From assembly GCA_947625885.1 (NCBI GenBank), contig CANQQA010000003.1:128726-192725 (forward strand): a DNA stretch of 64,000 nucleotides, written 5' to 3'. This document shows positions 17,873-27,084 of the stretch, in pieces. Position numbers and translations under genes: made by a program. Source of the stretch: an uncultured Bacteroidales bacterium. Lineage in GTDB: Bacteria > Bacteroidota > Bacteroidia > Bacteroidales > UBA11471. Position 1 is the stretch's first letter, and the number at the start of each line of letters is the position of its first letter. The notes under the pieces were generated by a model that saw only the letters and a program-made list of their open reading frames with translations, ran no database searches and was not told the DNA's origin.

Positions 17873-17917
17873 AAAAAATCCCTCCCCGACACATACGGGG
17901 TGCGCCGGGGAAGGGAT
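17873..17917 (-). terminator. Intrinsic terminator after the 679-residue secreted protein gene
   Basis: Reading leftward, ATCCCTTCCCCG pairs with CGGGGAGGGAT across a 22-base loop and runs into six Ts. One base is bulged. It separates the 679-residue gene from the LRR gene. Confidence 0.8.
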
Positions 17918-17930
17918 AGGGAGGGGGAGG

Positions 17931-19970
17931 TTATCGAACGATCACTTTCGACGTACTTCCGTTGGCTTTTACGAGATAGAAGCCGCGTTTGAGTCCGCCG
18001 ATTTCGTTCGTGATGCCGCTGTACGCCTGTGCGCCCGATATGCTGTACACCTCGACACGGGTCGGTTCGCCGGCGATGTATATCACGCCGTCGGCGGCAT
18101 ATACAGCAGCTTTCCGGTCGCTCGATACGCTTTCTATAGCGTCGGAGCCGGAGCCCCGCGTCAGCGTTACGTTCGTGCAGGTGGCTACGAGATTGTTCTC
18201 TTTGTCGACGATGGTGAAGTCGCTCATCGTGATGGTGCCGTCTTCGTTATAGGTTATGACGAGAGGATTCGTACCTTGCTCGGCATCGCGCAGGTGGAGC
18301 GTTTTCGTACCTTCGTTTCCGGAAAATAATAAACCACCCGCATAGGTCTCTACCGCAATAGATAAAGTTTTCGCCTGTTCATCGACGGTTACCATAAAGC
18401 CTCCATTATTCAAGGTGAAAGCATCGGCATTCATGAACGTAGATATGAGGGTAGGCTCGCCTCCATTCCAGAGACCGACCGTGAGTTTCGAGCTTTCGGC
18501 GAAGTCGAAGTCGGCATAGTCGGCAGCGGCAGCCGTTGTGGTTACGGTGGCGTTCATGGTGTAGTCGCCCAAGTAGTTCCATTCCTCCTCTGCTTTTCTC
18601 TCTGCGGTGCAGGAGTTGATATATGCCTCCATGGCAATGCTCTCGTTATTTCCCCATTCATAGTAGAGCAGGAACATATCGTCGAGTTTGAACGTTTGGT
18701 CTTTTTCGTCCCAGTAGAATTTTATATCGCCCGAAATTTTATCCGACTCTGTCGACATGACGAGGCACGTGCCCTGATTACTGTAAACGACGGCAAAACC
18801 CGGATAATTGTTGGTGGTGGGAATGGTCAGCGTATCGCCCGATGCTGTTGCCGCAATAGCGAATTCACCCAAATCCTGTCCGAAGATTTTGGTGATATAT
18901 AGGGCGCCCGATTGGTCGATGATAGTCATTTCCGAAACAGCCGGTACTTCAAACGAGGTTTTGCGACCCTCTTCTACATAGAAATTTTGTTCAGTGTCGC
19001 TCGTTATGGTATAGGTGCCGGTGAAGTCTCTGTCATCCGTCTTTTTCGTTACGTCTCCGGAGAATACTGCCCAATCCGGGGTTTCTCCCTCTTTCACCCG
19101 TATGCTGAAGTTGACGGACATCTTTTTTTCACTTTTTTTGGTGAACGAGAAAGTACCTTCAAGGGCACCGGTATTGCCATCTGCAAAAACAATGCCTTTT
19201 TCTTGATCGACATAGGTGTTGTTGATCGGGAACGTCATCGTTTCGTCGTTGAATGTAACGTTCTCGAAGATTACCGGCTCGTACCCCTCGAATGTCATCG
19301 TGGCTTTATAGAGGGTGTTCATCTCGTTGGCGGTTTCCAGCGTCATATCGAACTCTGCCGGGAAATTTTCGGAGGGAATATAGCCCTCGTCGCCGGTGAA
19401 ATGCCAATTGCCCGACATATCGGTGGCAGCTACCTCTTGTTTCTCTTTCAACGTCAGGGTGCACTCGGTGAATTTGGCGATAGGCGTGATACTGTGAGCA
19501 TCCTTCGGGTCGGGTGTGAGTACCAAATAGAAAGAATCGAGAGTCATCACCGTTCCTTCTTCATCGAGGAAAAAAGTTAATTTCCTTGGTACCATGGCTC
19601 CCGCATAAGGGCTGATGGTATCTACGCTGGCATAGACCAATCCTGAATTGCCCCATTGAAGTTTATCCATAACGGGACAGTCGAAGTCTCCAAACTGACC
19701 GTTATTTGCATGAAAGTTAAATTGCGTAGTTGTGGTGGCTTCGGCAAAACCGGCAACATCGCAGTCGTAAACAGTCGTGGTGGGACCGATGGTTACTTCG
19801 CAATCGCCGCTGAATGCCTCTTTGTCGGCAAACGAATTGTCGAGTATCTCGACTTTGGCTTTGAATGTCCATGTTCCGTACAAGTCACGTGCGCTTGTTA
19901 CGGCGGCTTTCATCGGAGTGAACGAGAAAGCCAGTGCGCTTAGTAAAGCAATGTGTAGTAATTTCTTCAT
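17931..19970 (-). CDS. Large secreted protein with about four lipocalin-like repeats and C-terminal sorting-like tail
   Basis: A 679-residue exported protein with signal peptide MKKLLHIALLSALAFSFTPMKA. I see at least four segments opening with the same pattern: DLYGTWTFKAKVEI (about residue 29), DMSGNWHFTGDEGY (about 187), DFTGTYTITSDTEQ (about 317) and YLGDYTMNATVTT (about 470). Each is followed by hydrophobic-polar strand alternation, reminiscent of lipocalin/calycin-like beta barrels. The C-terminus VEVYSISGAQAYSG then GGLKRGFYLVKANGSTSKVIV resembles a type A secretion-tail. I do not recognise a named family for the whole protein. It is a single-gene unit with its own promoter element and terminator. 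Confidence 0.7.
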   Translation of the reverse strand: MKKLLHIALLSALAFSFTPMKAAVTSARDLYGTWTFKAKVEILDNSFADKEAFSGDCEVTIGPTTTVYDCDVAGFAEATTTTQFNFHANNGQFGDFDCPVMDKLQWGNSGLVYASVDTISPYAGAMVPRKLTFFLDEEGTVMTLDSFYLVLTPDPKDAHSITPIAKFTECTLTLKEKQEVAATDMSGNWHFTGDEGYIPSENFPAEFDMTLETANEMNTLYKATMTFEGYEPVIFENVTFNDETMTFPINNTYVDQEKGIVFADGNTGALEGTFSFTKKSEKKMSVNFSIRVKEGETPDWAVFSGDVTKKTDDRDFTGTYTITSDTEQNFYVEEGRKTSFEVPAVSEMTIIDQSGALYITKIFGQDLGEFAIAATASGDTLTIPTTNNYPGFAVVYSNQGTCLVMSTESDKISGDIKFYWDEKDQTFKLDDMFLLYYEWGNNESIAMEAYINSCTAERKAEEEWNYLGDYTMNATVTTTAAAADYADFDFAESSKLTVGLWNGGEPTLISTFMNADAFTLNNGGFMVTVDEQAKTLSIAVETYAGGLLFSGNEGTKTLHLRDAEQGTNPLVITYNEDGTITMSDFTIVDKENNLVATCTNVTLTRGSGSDAIESVSSDRKAAVYAADGVIYIAGEPTRVEVYSISGAQAYSGITNEIGGLKRGFYLVKANGSTSKVIVR

Positions 19971-19996
19971 AATTTATGTTTTTAGAGTTTATGCCC

Positions 19997-20004
19997 CAAA
20001 TGTA
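19997..20004 (-). promoter_or_regulatory. Promoter -7 element of the 679-residue secreted protein gene
   Basis: The minus strand reads TACATTTG, 26 bases before the ATG at 19970. No good -33 TTTG is seen. Confidence 0.5.
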
Positions 20005-20142
20005 CGAAATTATTTGATTGGTTATACTTCACACACGGTTTTTTTACAAAGAAAGGGGAAAAAATAACATTTATTTCTGTTTGGACGGTCGTTTTTGGGA
20101 AAATGCGACCAAAATGTTCTTAATTTTCGGAAATAGATGTCA

Positions 20143-20175
20143 CGGCGGGAATCCGCAGCACGCAGATTCCCGCCG
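20143..20175 (-). terminator. Hairpin downstream of dipeptidyl peptidase III
   Basis: CGGCGGGAATC (20143-20153) and GATTCCCGCCG (20165-20175) form a perfect 11-base-pair stem 11 bases after the stop. It lacks a T run, so it may stabilise the 3' end rather than terminate strongly. Confidence 0.45.
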
Positions 20176-20186
20176 CAGTCCGTTCA

Positions 20187-22226
20187 TCAATCGTTGTAGG
20201 TGGGCAGGGGCGAATAGTCGCGCGCATAGCGCAGCATCTGCTCGGCATATCCCTCGCCGTAGCTTACGGCGACGTCGGCGATGCGCCCCTCGCTGTCGAA
20301 TACCGGCGTATAGACGGGATTGACGAATCCTTTGTAGGGTTTTATGTCCAATCCCTCGTAGCGGCGCAGCACTTCGGCGTGCAGTGCGCTGTCGACTTTC
20401 ACGCCGTAGCTTTCCACCAAGTTTTTCCCCGCCTCGTAGTCGCCGGTCGATTTGATGCGCTGCACTTCGGCAAGCAGTTCGCCGATAAGGGTGCGCAGCC
20501 GCCCGTAGTCGTTTATCACCACGAAGCTCTTGCCGTCGCGCCGGCGTATCTCCACCGTCCGGTCGGCGGCGCCCTTTTCAAGTACCCGGCGCGCTATCAG
20601 TTGGCGGTTGCGCATGTGCGACTCTTCGAGGTCTTTCCCGGGTTCGATGCGCACGAGCTGCGTCATCAGGCCGTTCATCATGTAGCGGTAGTATTCGGCT
20701 TTGTAGGCTTCGGCGTCGGGCAGCAGCCCCAGTTCGATGAGCTTTTCATCGGCGAGGAAGTAGAGCGCGAACAGGTCGGCGCGCGTCTCCTCGAGCGTGG
20801 AGCCGTACGAGCGCAGCGCGTCGGGGTCGGTGGTGGGCAGGAGTTTGCCCGAGCCGTGTCCCAAGCACTCGTGCAGGTCGGTATGCAGGTTGTCGGTGAG
20901 GAATCCGTAGCGGCGTATCAACTCCCGCTCGGTGTCGCTCCACACGAATTCTTCGTTGAATCCGTTGCCCTGCGCTGCCTTGTCGTAGGCGGAAGTGATG
21001 TTTTCGATCGTTACCGATTTCGAACCGTGCAGGTGGCGAATCCAGTCGGCGTTGGGCAGGTTGATGCCGATAGGCGTCGCGGGGTAGCAGTCGCCCGCCA
21101 ACAGCGCGGCGGTGATGACTTTTGCCGATACGCCCTTCACCTCCTCTTTTTTATAAGCGGTGTCGGTTGGCGAGTGCTGCTCGAACCACTGCGCGTTGGC
21201 GCTGATGATTTCGGTGCGGTGCGAGGCTTCGAGGTCTTTGAAATTGACGAGCGACTCCCAGCTCCCTTTCAGGCCGATAGGGTCGCCGTACACTTCGATA
21301 AAACCGTTCACGAAGTCGATGCGCGAGGTGTCGCCCACCCACAGTATGGAGTAGTCGTCGAATGTTTTGAGGTCGCCCGTGCGGTAGTAGTCGGCGAGCG
21401 TTTCGATGACGCGGCGCTGCCGGTCGCTCTCGGCGACGCCGGCGGCTTTGTCGAGCCAGTAGACGATTTTTTCGATGGCTTCGCCGTAACGGCCGCCCAC
21501 GCGGCACACCTCCTCTTGCAGCCTGCCGTTGCGCTTGACGAGGCGGCTGTTCAGTCCGTACGATACCGGCGTGGTGTCGCCCGGCGTTTTCTGTGCGGCG
21601 TAGAAGGCTTCGGCTTCGGCTTGCGTTACGCCGTCGTAGAAGTTGCCCGCCGAGGTGGCGATGAGGTCGGCGCCCGCTTCCTGATTGACGCGCTTCGCCA
21701 GCGTGTCGGGGTTGAAAATCACGGGGCAGATGTCGGCGAGCAGTCGCTCGACGTCGCCGTCGGTACGCAGCGGCAGGCTCTCTGCCGGCACGCTCCGCAC
21801 GGCTGCCTCGAAAAATTCGCGGCTGAATCCGGGCGTGAACTTGTCCGTCGAGTAGTGGTGGTGTATGCCGTTGGCAAACCACACCTGTTTCAGATATTTT
21901 TCCAGCTCACGGAAGTCGGCGCCGGAGCGGTCGCCCTCGTATTGCGTGTAGACGGCTTCGAGCGTGCGGCGTATGGCGAGATTCCATTTCCCGTTTTGGT
22001 CGAACAATATGTCGCGCCCTTGCAGCGCGGCTTCCGTCAGGTAGTAAACCAACTCTTTCTGTCGGGGCGCGAGGCTCTCGAATGCGGGCACGCGGTAGCG
22101 CAGCACCTCCAAGTCGGCGAAGCGGTCGACCGAATAGGTGAAGTCGTCTGCCGCCCCTTTTTCCGTCTTGCCGGAACAAGCCGACAATAAACCGATTGTC
22201 ATCATCATGCAGATAAGTTTTTTCAT
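20187..22226 (-). CDS. Dipeptidyl peptidase III (M49 family), lipoprotein
   Basis: A 679-residue zinc exopeptidase that releases dipeptides from peptide N-termini. The zinc motif is HECLGH at residues 452-457 (the HEXXGH arrangement of bacterial M49 enzymes), and the second motif EETRAD at 480-485 supplies the third ligand. The N-terminus MKKLICMMMTIGLLSAC carries a lipobox, so the enzyme is membrane-anchored, unlike the cytosolic eukaryotic forms. The ATG at 22226 was preferred over one eight codons upstream (MNTQTTTV) because it gives a compact lipoprotein signal. It lies 33 bases after the rlmI-like gene and is probably the last gene of the dxr-rseP operon. Confidence 0.92.
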   Translation of the reverse strand: MKKLICMMMTIGLLSACSGKTEKGAADDFTYSVDRFADLEVLRYRVPAFESLAPRQKELVYYLTEAALQGRDILFDQNGKWNLAIRRTLEAVYTQYEGDRSGADFRELEKYLKQVWFANGIHHHYSTDKFTPGFSREFFEAAVRSVPAESLPLRTDGDVERLLADICPVIFNPDTLAKRVNQEAGADLIATSAGNFYDGVTQAEAEAFYAAQKTPGDTTPVSYGLNSRLVKRNGRLQEEVCRVGGRYGEAIEKIVYWLDKAAGVAESDRQRRVIETLADYYRTGDLKTFDDYSILWVGDTSRIDFVNGFIEVYGDPIGLKGSWESLVNFKDLEASHRTEIISANAQWFEQHSPTDTAYKKEEVKGVSAKVITAALLAGDCYPATPIGINLPNADWIRHLHGSKSVTIENITSAYDKAAQGNGFNEEFVWSDTERELIRRYGFLTDNLHTDLHECLGHGSGKLLPTTDPDALRSYGSTLEETRADLFALYFLADEKLIELGLLPDAEAYKAEYYRYMMNGLMTQLVRIEPGKDLEESHMRNRQLIARRVLEKGAADRTVEIRRRDGKSFVVINDYGRLRTLIGELLAEVQRIKSTGDYEAGKNLVESYGVKVDSALHAEVLRRYEGLDIKPYKGFVNPVYTPVFDSEGRIADVAVSYGEGYAEQMLRYARDYSPLPTYND

Positions 22227-22259
22227 TACTGTCGTCGTTTGTGTATTCATATATATACT

Positions 22260-23444
22260 CTATTCCACGTAGAGCACCAACCCTTTGAGGTATTCGCCTT
22301 CGGGGTGATAGATGTTCACGGGGTGGTCGGCGGGCTGGGCGAGCTGGTGCAAAATGCGCACCTTGCGCCGCGTCTGCGCCGCCGCGCTGAACACCGCCAG
22401 CCGGAAATCGTTTTTGCTCACCACCTGCGAGCAGGAGAAGGTAAAGAGTATGCCGCCCGAGGCGATTTTTTCGAGCGCAGCCGCGTTGAGTTTGCGGTAG
22501 CCTTGCAGGGCGTTGCGCAGCACGTTTTTATGCTTGGCGAATGCCGGCGGGTCGAGTATGATGAGGTCGTAGTCGCCGCCGGCGTGTTCGAGAAATTTGA
22601 AGGCGTCTTCGGCAAAGGCGCGGTGCCGCCCGTCGTTCGGAAAATTCAGCTCCACGTTTTTGTTGGTCAGGTCGATGGCTTTCGACGAACTGTCGACCGA
22701 GTGCACGAGCTTCGCCCCGCCCCGCATGGCGGCGAAAGAGAATCCGCCCGTGTAGCAAAACATATTCAGTACCGAGCGTCCGCGCGCGTAGCGTTCGAGC
22801 AGGGCGCGGTTGTCGCGCTGGTCGACGAAGAAGCCGGTTTTCTGTCCTTTCAGCCAATCGACGTGGAATTTCAGTCCGCGTTCCACAGCGATGTCGTCGG
22901 CGTTGCCGCCGAGCAGGTATTCATTGGAGGCATCGAGCTGCGCCTTGTAGGGGAGTGTCGTTTCCGATTTGTAGAAAATGTTCTGCACCGCGCCGCCCAT
23001 CACCTCCTGCAACGCCTGCGCGAGCAGCCGGCGCGCGTAGTGCATACCCGGCGCGTGCGCCTGCATGACGGCGGTGCGCCCGTACAGGTCGATGACCAAT
23101 CCGGGCAGGTAGTCGCCCTCGCCGTGCACCAACCGGCAGGTGTTGTTGTAGTCGCCGTCGAGCAGCCCGATGCTGCGGCGCACGTCGAGCGCAGCCCGCA
23201 GCCGCTCTTTGTAGAAATCGAGGTCGATGTCGCGCGGCTCGAAAGTGAGTATGCGCACCGCGATGCTCCCTATCTGGTAGTGCCCCCGCCCGAGAAATTC
23301 GCCTCGGCTGTCGACGACCTCTACCACGTCGCCCTCGTCGGGCTGTCCGCTCATGCTCTGTATCGCTCCCGAAAACACCCACGGGTGGAATCGCAGCAGC
23401 GACTCCTCCTTACCCGCACGCAGTTTTATCTGAATATAGTTCAT
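22260..23444 (-). CDS. Class I SAM-dependent 23S rRNA methyltransferase, RlmI-like
   Basis: A 394-residue protein with an N-terminal PUA-like domain (LRFHPWVFSGAIQSM), an EEHEE-type middle domain, and a C-terminal Rossmann methyltransferase. SAM-binding and catalytic motifs are VLNMFCYTGGFSFAA, LILDPPAFAKHKN and FTFSCSQVV, with the SCSQ cysteine as the m5C nucleophile. E. coli RlmI methylates C1962 of 23S rRNA, and the same role is likely here. It starts four bases after the rseP stop, in the envelope operon. Confidence 0.9.
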   Translation of the reverse strand: MNYIQIKLRAGKEESLLRFHPWVFSGAIQSMSGQPDEGDVVEVVDSRGEFLGRGHYQIGSIAVRILTFEPRDIDLDFYKERLRAALDVRRSIGLLDGDYNNTCRLVHGEGDYLPGLVIDLYGRTAVMQAHAPGMHYARRLLAQALQEVMGGAVQNIFYKSETTLPYKAQLDASNEYLLGGNADDIAVERGLKFHVDWLKGQKTGFFVDQRDNRALLERYARGRSVLNMFCYTGGFSFAAMRGGAKLVHSVDSSSKAIDLTNKNVELNFPNDGRHRAFAEDAFKFLEHAGGDYDLIILDPPAFAKHKNVLRNALQGYRKLNAAALEKIASGGILFTFSCSQVVSKNDFRLAVFSAAAQTRRKVRILHQLAQPADHPVNIYHPEGEYLKGLVLYVE

Positions 23445-23447
23445 GAG

Positions 23448-24767
23448 TTAGAAAAAGAATCTGATGATGTCGTTGAGGTTGGCGTAAATCAGCAGTCCGA
23501 ACAGCAGCACCATGCCCGTAACCTGCGCGTATTCCAGAAATTTCTCGTTCGGCTTGCGGCGGGCTATCACTTCGTAGAGCAGGAACAGCACGTGTCCGCC
23601 GTCGAGCGCCGGTATGGGCAGAATGTTCATGAACGCGAGTATGATAGAGAGAAATGCCGTCATTTCCCAGAATGCCTCCCAGTTCCATGTGGCGGGGAAG
23701 ATGCTGCCTATCGTGCCGAAGCCGCCCAAACTGTTGGCGCCCTCCTTGGTAAAGACGTATTTGAAGTCGTGCACATATCCGGCAAGCGTGGTTATCCCTT
23801 TGGAAATGCCTTTGGGTATCGACTCGAAAAATCCGTAGTACACCGTTTCGGTGGGGTAGAACGCGGTGGCGGGAACGAGGGCGATGCCTATCTTGCCCGC
23901 GTCGTCGACGGCGACGGGCAGCGTGAGCGTCGTATCGCCGCGCACGAATGAAATCTGCGCCTCGCCGCCGCGATATGCCGCCAACTGCGCCGTGAAGTCG
24001 GTATAGTCGGGAGTAGCCTCGCCCCCGATGGCGACGATGCTGTCGCCCGCCTGCATACCGGCGGCGTATGCCCCGTAGCCCGCTACGGCATCTTGCACCA
24101 CGACCGGCATACGGCACGAGGCAAACGGCTGTTTCGCCGCGAGCAGCTGCAGCATCAAATCTTCGGGCAGCGACAGCGTAATGCGCTCGCCCCCTCTCGA
24201 TACCTCCACTTCGCGGGCTTCCGCCAGCGAGCGAATCGTTTTGCCCGAAAAATCGTATATCTCTTTTCCGTCGGCGGTGAGGGGCAGGTCGCCGTCCTCG
24301 AATCCGGCGCGGTGAGCCACTTCGCCGTAGACGAGCCCGCTGCCGATATTTTTCATCGGCAGGCGCGTGTCGCCCCATACGAAAGCTATTATGGCGTAGA
24401 TGATGAGGGCGAGTATGAAGTTGTTGATGACGCCCGCCGTCATGATGAGCAGCCGCTGCCATGCCGGTTTCGAGCGGAACTCCCACGGCTGTTCGGGCTG
24501 CGCCATCTGCTCTTTGTCCATCGACTCGTCTATCATGCCGACGATTTTCACATATCCGCCCAACGGCAGCCACCCGATGCCGTACTCGGTGTCGCTGTTT
24601 TTCGGCTTGTACTTGAACAGCGAAAACCACGGGTCAAAAAAGAGGTAGAATTTTTCAACCCGCACCTTGAACAAGCGGGCGAAAAAGAAGTGTCCCAATT
24701 CGTGTATGAATACCAGAATCGAGAGGCTGAGCATCAATTGAGCGGCTTTTATCAAAAATGTTTCCAT
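23448..24767 (-). CDS. rseP: RIP metalloprotease RseP (site-2 protease, M50)
   Basis: A 439-residue intramembrane zinc protease. The first membrane segment contains the active site HELGHFFFARLF (about residues 22-33), there are one or two periplasmic PDZ-like domains (GYGAYAAGMQAGDSIV), and the second metal-ligand motif is in NILPIPALDGGH near residue 385. In E. coli RseP cleaves anti-sigma factor RseA and clears signal peptides. In Bacteroidota it probably processes anti-sigma regulators and leader peptides, although no anti-sigma gene is next to it. It lies between dxr (15-base gap) and the rlmI-like gene, a conserved dxr-rseP pairing. Confidence 0.93.
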   Translation of the reverse strand: METFLIKAAQLMLSLSILVFIHELGHFFFARLFKVRVEKFYLFFDPWFSLFKYKPKNSDTEYGIGWLPLGGYVKIVGMIDESMDKEQMAQPEQPWEFRSKPAWQRLLIMTAGVINNFILALIIYAIIAFVWGDTRLPMKNIGSGLVYGEVAHRAGFEDGDLPLTADGKEIYDFSGKTIRSLAEAREVEVSRGGERITLSLPEDLMLQLLAAKQPFASCRMPVVVQDAVAGYGAYAAGMQAGDSIVAIGGEATPDYTDFTAQLAAYRGGEAQISFVRGDTTLTLPVAVDDAGKIGIALVPATAFYPTETVYYGFFESIPKGISKGITTLAGYVHDFKYVFTKEGANSLGGFGTIGSIFPATWNWEAFWEMTAFLSIILAFMNILPIPALDGGHVLFLLYEVIARRKPNEKFLEYAQVTGMVLLFGLLIYANLNDIIRFFF

Positions 24768-24782
24768 ACGGGTCGTATTCGG

Positions 24783-25940
24783 TTAGTGTAAAAATTCGCG
24801 GGCGATGCGGCGCGCTTCGGCGTCGGTCGCCACGTAGTCGTCGTAAGCGGGGGTGGCGACGAAGGCACACCGTTCCATCGTGCGGGCGATGAGGTGCGGC
24901 ATCTCCGTGAACGCCACGCGGTCGTGGAGAAAAGCATCGACAGCCACCTCGTTGGCGGCATTCAGTATGCAGGGCATATTGCCGCCCTGCCGTATGGCGG
25001 CGAAGGCGAAGTCGAGCAGCGGAAATTTTTCGCGGTCGGGCTGCTCGAATGTCAGCACGGCATAGTGGCGCAGCTCCGGTTTCGGGTCGGAGCCGGGCAG
25101 CCGCTGCGGAAAGGTGAACGCATATTGTATGGGCAGCTTCATGTTGGGCAGCCCCAGCTGCGCCTTTATCGCTCCGTCGCAGAACTGTATCATGGAGTGT
25201 ACGATCGATTGCGGGTGCACCACCACTTCCACCTGTTCCGGCGTTACGCCGAACAGCCATTTCGCCTCGATGACCTCGAATCCCTTGTTCATCATCGACG
25301 CCGAGTCTATGGTGATTTTCGCGCCCATTTTCCAATTCGGGTGTTTCAGCGCATCGGCTTTCGTAACGTGCTTCAACGCCTCGGCGGTGAACGTGCGGAA
25401 CGGTCCGCCCGATGCTGTAAGTATAACCTTTTCCACCGGACTGTTGTTCTCGCCCGCCAAACATTGGAATATCGCGGAGTGCTCCGAATCCACCGGAATG
25501 ATAGGCACGCGGTGTTCGAGCGCGAGGCGCGTTACCAGCCCGCCCGCCACCACGAGCGTTTCTTTGTTGGCGAGCGCAATCGCCTTGCCCGCTTTGATGG
25601 CGCGTATCGTGGGGTACAGCCCTGCATATCCCATCATGGCGGTCAGCACCATGTCGATAGGGGCGGCTTCCACCACCTGCGCTATGGCATCGGCACCGGC
25701 ATACACTTTTATGGGCATATCGTGCAGTGCCTCGCGCAGCTGCGGATAGAGCGCCTCGTCGGCGATGACCGCGATTTCGGGCTTGAACCGCCGCGCCTGT
25801 TCTATCAGCAATTCGACGTTATGCCCAGCCGTGAGCGCGTATGCCTCGAACAGGTCGGCGTGCTCCGCTATCACTTCCAAGGCTTGCGTACCGATGGAGC
25901 CGGTGGAACCGAGTATGGCGAATCGTTTTTTTTCTTTCAT
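24783..25940 (-). CDS. dxr: 1-deoxy-D-xylulose 5-phosphate reductoisomerase
   Basis: This catalyses the first committed step of the MEP isoprenoid pathway, converting DXP to MEP with NADPH. The 385-residue length is standard. It shows the NADPH-binding GSTGSIGTQALEV at the N-terminus, the substrate/metal-binding VDSEHSAIFQCL and TASGGPFR, and IDSASMMNKGFEVIEA in the catalytic domain. The stop is 15 bases before rseP. The M23-like gene ends 15 bases upstream, so all belong to one leftward transcript. Confidence 0.96.
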   Translation of the reverse strand: MKEKKRFAILGSTGSIGTQALEVIAEHADLFEAYALTAGHNVELLIEQARRFKPEIAVIADEALYPQLREALHDMPIKVYAGADAIAQVVEAAPIDMVLTAMMGYAGLYPTIRAIKAGKAIALANKETLVVAGGLVTRLALEHRVPIIPVDSEHSAIFQCLAGENNSPVEKVILTASGGPFRTFTAEALKHVTKADALKHPNWKMGAKITIDSASMMNKGFEVIEAKWLFGVTPEQVEVVVHPQSIVHSMIQFCDGAIKAQLGLPNMKLPIQYAFTFPQRLPGSDPKPELRHYAVLTFEQPDREKFPLLDFAFAAIRQGGNMPCILNAANEVAVDAFLHDRVAFTEMPHLIARTMERCAFVATPAYDDYVATDAEARRIAREFLH

Positions 25941-25955
25941 AAAAATCGACGGCTG

Positions 25956-26819
25956 TCAAAACCGGATATATTCCGACGGATCGAGCGGAATACCCGTGTG
26001 CCACAATTGAAACTCCACGAAGGGACGGTCGCTCCCTTCGGTGCGGTCGTTGGTCAGGGCGATGTTTTCGCCCTCCTCCACTTTGTCGCCCACCGACTTC
26101 AACAGCTGGCTGTTATATAAATATATGGATATATAGTTGTTGCTGTGCTGCACCTCTATCACGTAGCCGAACTCCAAGGAGAGGTAGGTGGCAATCACCG
26201 TGCCGCCGAGCACCGCTGCTACGCCCGACTTGCGTTCGGGCGCGATGCGTATGCCGTAATGCCCGCGCTGCGGGTCGAAGCGGCGGACGGTGCGCCCTTT
26301 CACCGGCGGATAGAGTATGATGTTTTCGGCAACATTCTGGCTGAATACGTCGAGCGAATATTTACTCTCCTCCTTGTATTTCTGCATGAAACTTTTCGCG
26401 GCGGTCGAAGCCGGCAGCAGCGAGTCGATAGGAAAGGTGAGGAACGGCTGTTTTCGGTCTAAGTCTATGGAGTCGAACGTGATGCGCCCCGACAGGATAT
26501 TCGCCATATTGTCGAGATACGCCCCGTTGATGTTTACGATGCGCGACAGCGAATCTACCGACAGGGCGTTGTTCACGATTTGCCCCCGCATATCGGAGCT
26601 GATGTAGCCCGGCAGGGCGCGGCGCAGCGGCGTGCCCGTCAGCAACGAAATGGTAATGGCTCCGATACATATCGAAGCAAAGACGGCAATCAGTATGGCG
26701 GATAATTTCGAGATGCGCATTTCCCATACCATAGCCAGCGTATTTTCGTTGAAAATGGAGAGCTTGTAGCGGAATCGCAACTCCTTCCAAAGCGATTTTA
26801 TTTTGTTGCCCGTTTGCAT
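25956..26819 (-). CDS. Membrane-anchored degenerate M23 (LytM-like) protein
   Basis: A 287-residue protein with one membrane segment near residues 36-60, a periplasmic linker, and a C-terminal M23/LytM fold (GHYGIRIAP, VIEVQHSNNYISIYLYNS, PFVEFQLWHTGIPLDP). Catalytic M23 enzymes bind zinc through HxxxD, HxH and a final His. Here His187 remains but the aspartate position is Arg191, the HxH position reads Tyr235, and the last HLHFE reads FVEFQ. It is therefore probably non-catalytic, and may act like EnvC/NlpD as an activator or scaffold for cell-wall enzymes. The start at 26819 was chosen because the ATG at 26858 sits at the predicted transcription start. It is first in the dxr-rseP operon. 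Confidence 0.82.
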   Translation of the reverse strand: MQTGNKIKSLWKELRFRYKLSIFNENTLAMVWEMRISKLSAILIAVFASICIGAITISLLTGTPLRRALPGYISSDMRGQIVNNALSVDSLSRIVNINGAYLDNMANILSGRITFDSIDLDRKQPFLTFPIDSLLPASTAAKSFMQKYKEESKYSLDVFSQNVAENIILYPPVKGRTVRRFDPQRGHYGIRIAPERKSGVAAVLGGTVIATYLSLEFGYVIEVQHSNNYISIYLYNSQLLKSVGDKVEEGENIALTNDRTEGSDRPFVEFQLWHTGIPLDPSEYIRF

Positions 26820-26863
26820 ACCGATTCTGAAAACTTTGCGAAAACGTTTTTTTATCAAGTTTG

Positions 26864-26871
26864 CAAAGTTA
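26864..26871 (-). promoter_or_regulatory. Promoter -7 element of the M23-like/dxr/rseP operon
   Basis: The minus strand reads TAACTTTG. Initiation near 26858 gives a leader of about 40 bases to the ATG at 26819. Confidence 0.55.
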
Positions 26872-27084
26872 AGAAATATTCGCGATACGCCGCTTTACGC
26901 GACGCTATTTTTAGAAAAGTTTTTGTATTTAATTAATTGCCGGCAAACTTTTATCCTGCAAACGAACAGAATCCCCCTTTTTTCTGTTGTAGATGCTGAA
27001 TGCGACAACTTTCTCTATTTCCCGCGGGGAGAAGCGTGTCGTTGGGAAGATTTCCGGGGGAGTAATAAAAATTGATAAATTGAC

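Noticed and set aside
26820-26858. Longer start of the M23-like gene at 26858
   Set aside because: That ATG coincides with the predicted transcription start; the added residues are only a basic stretch.
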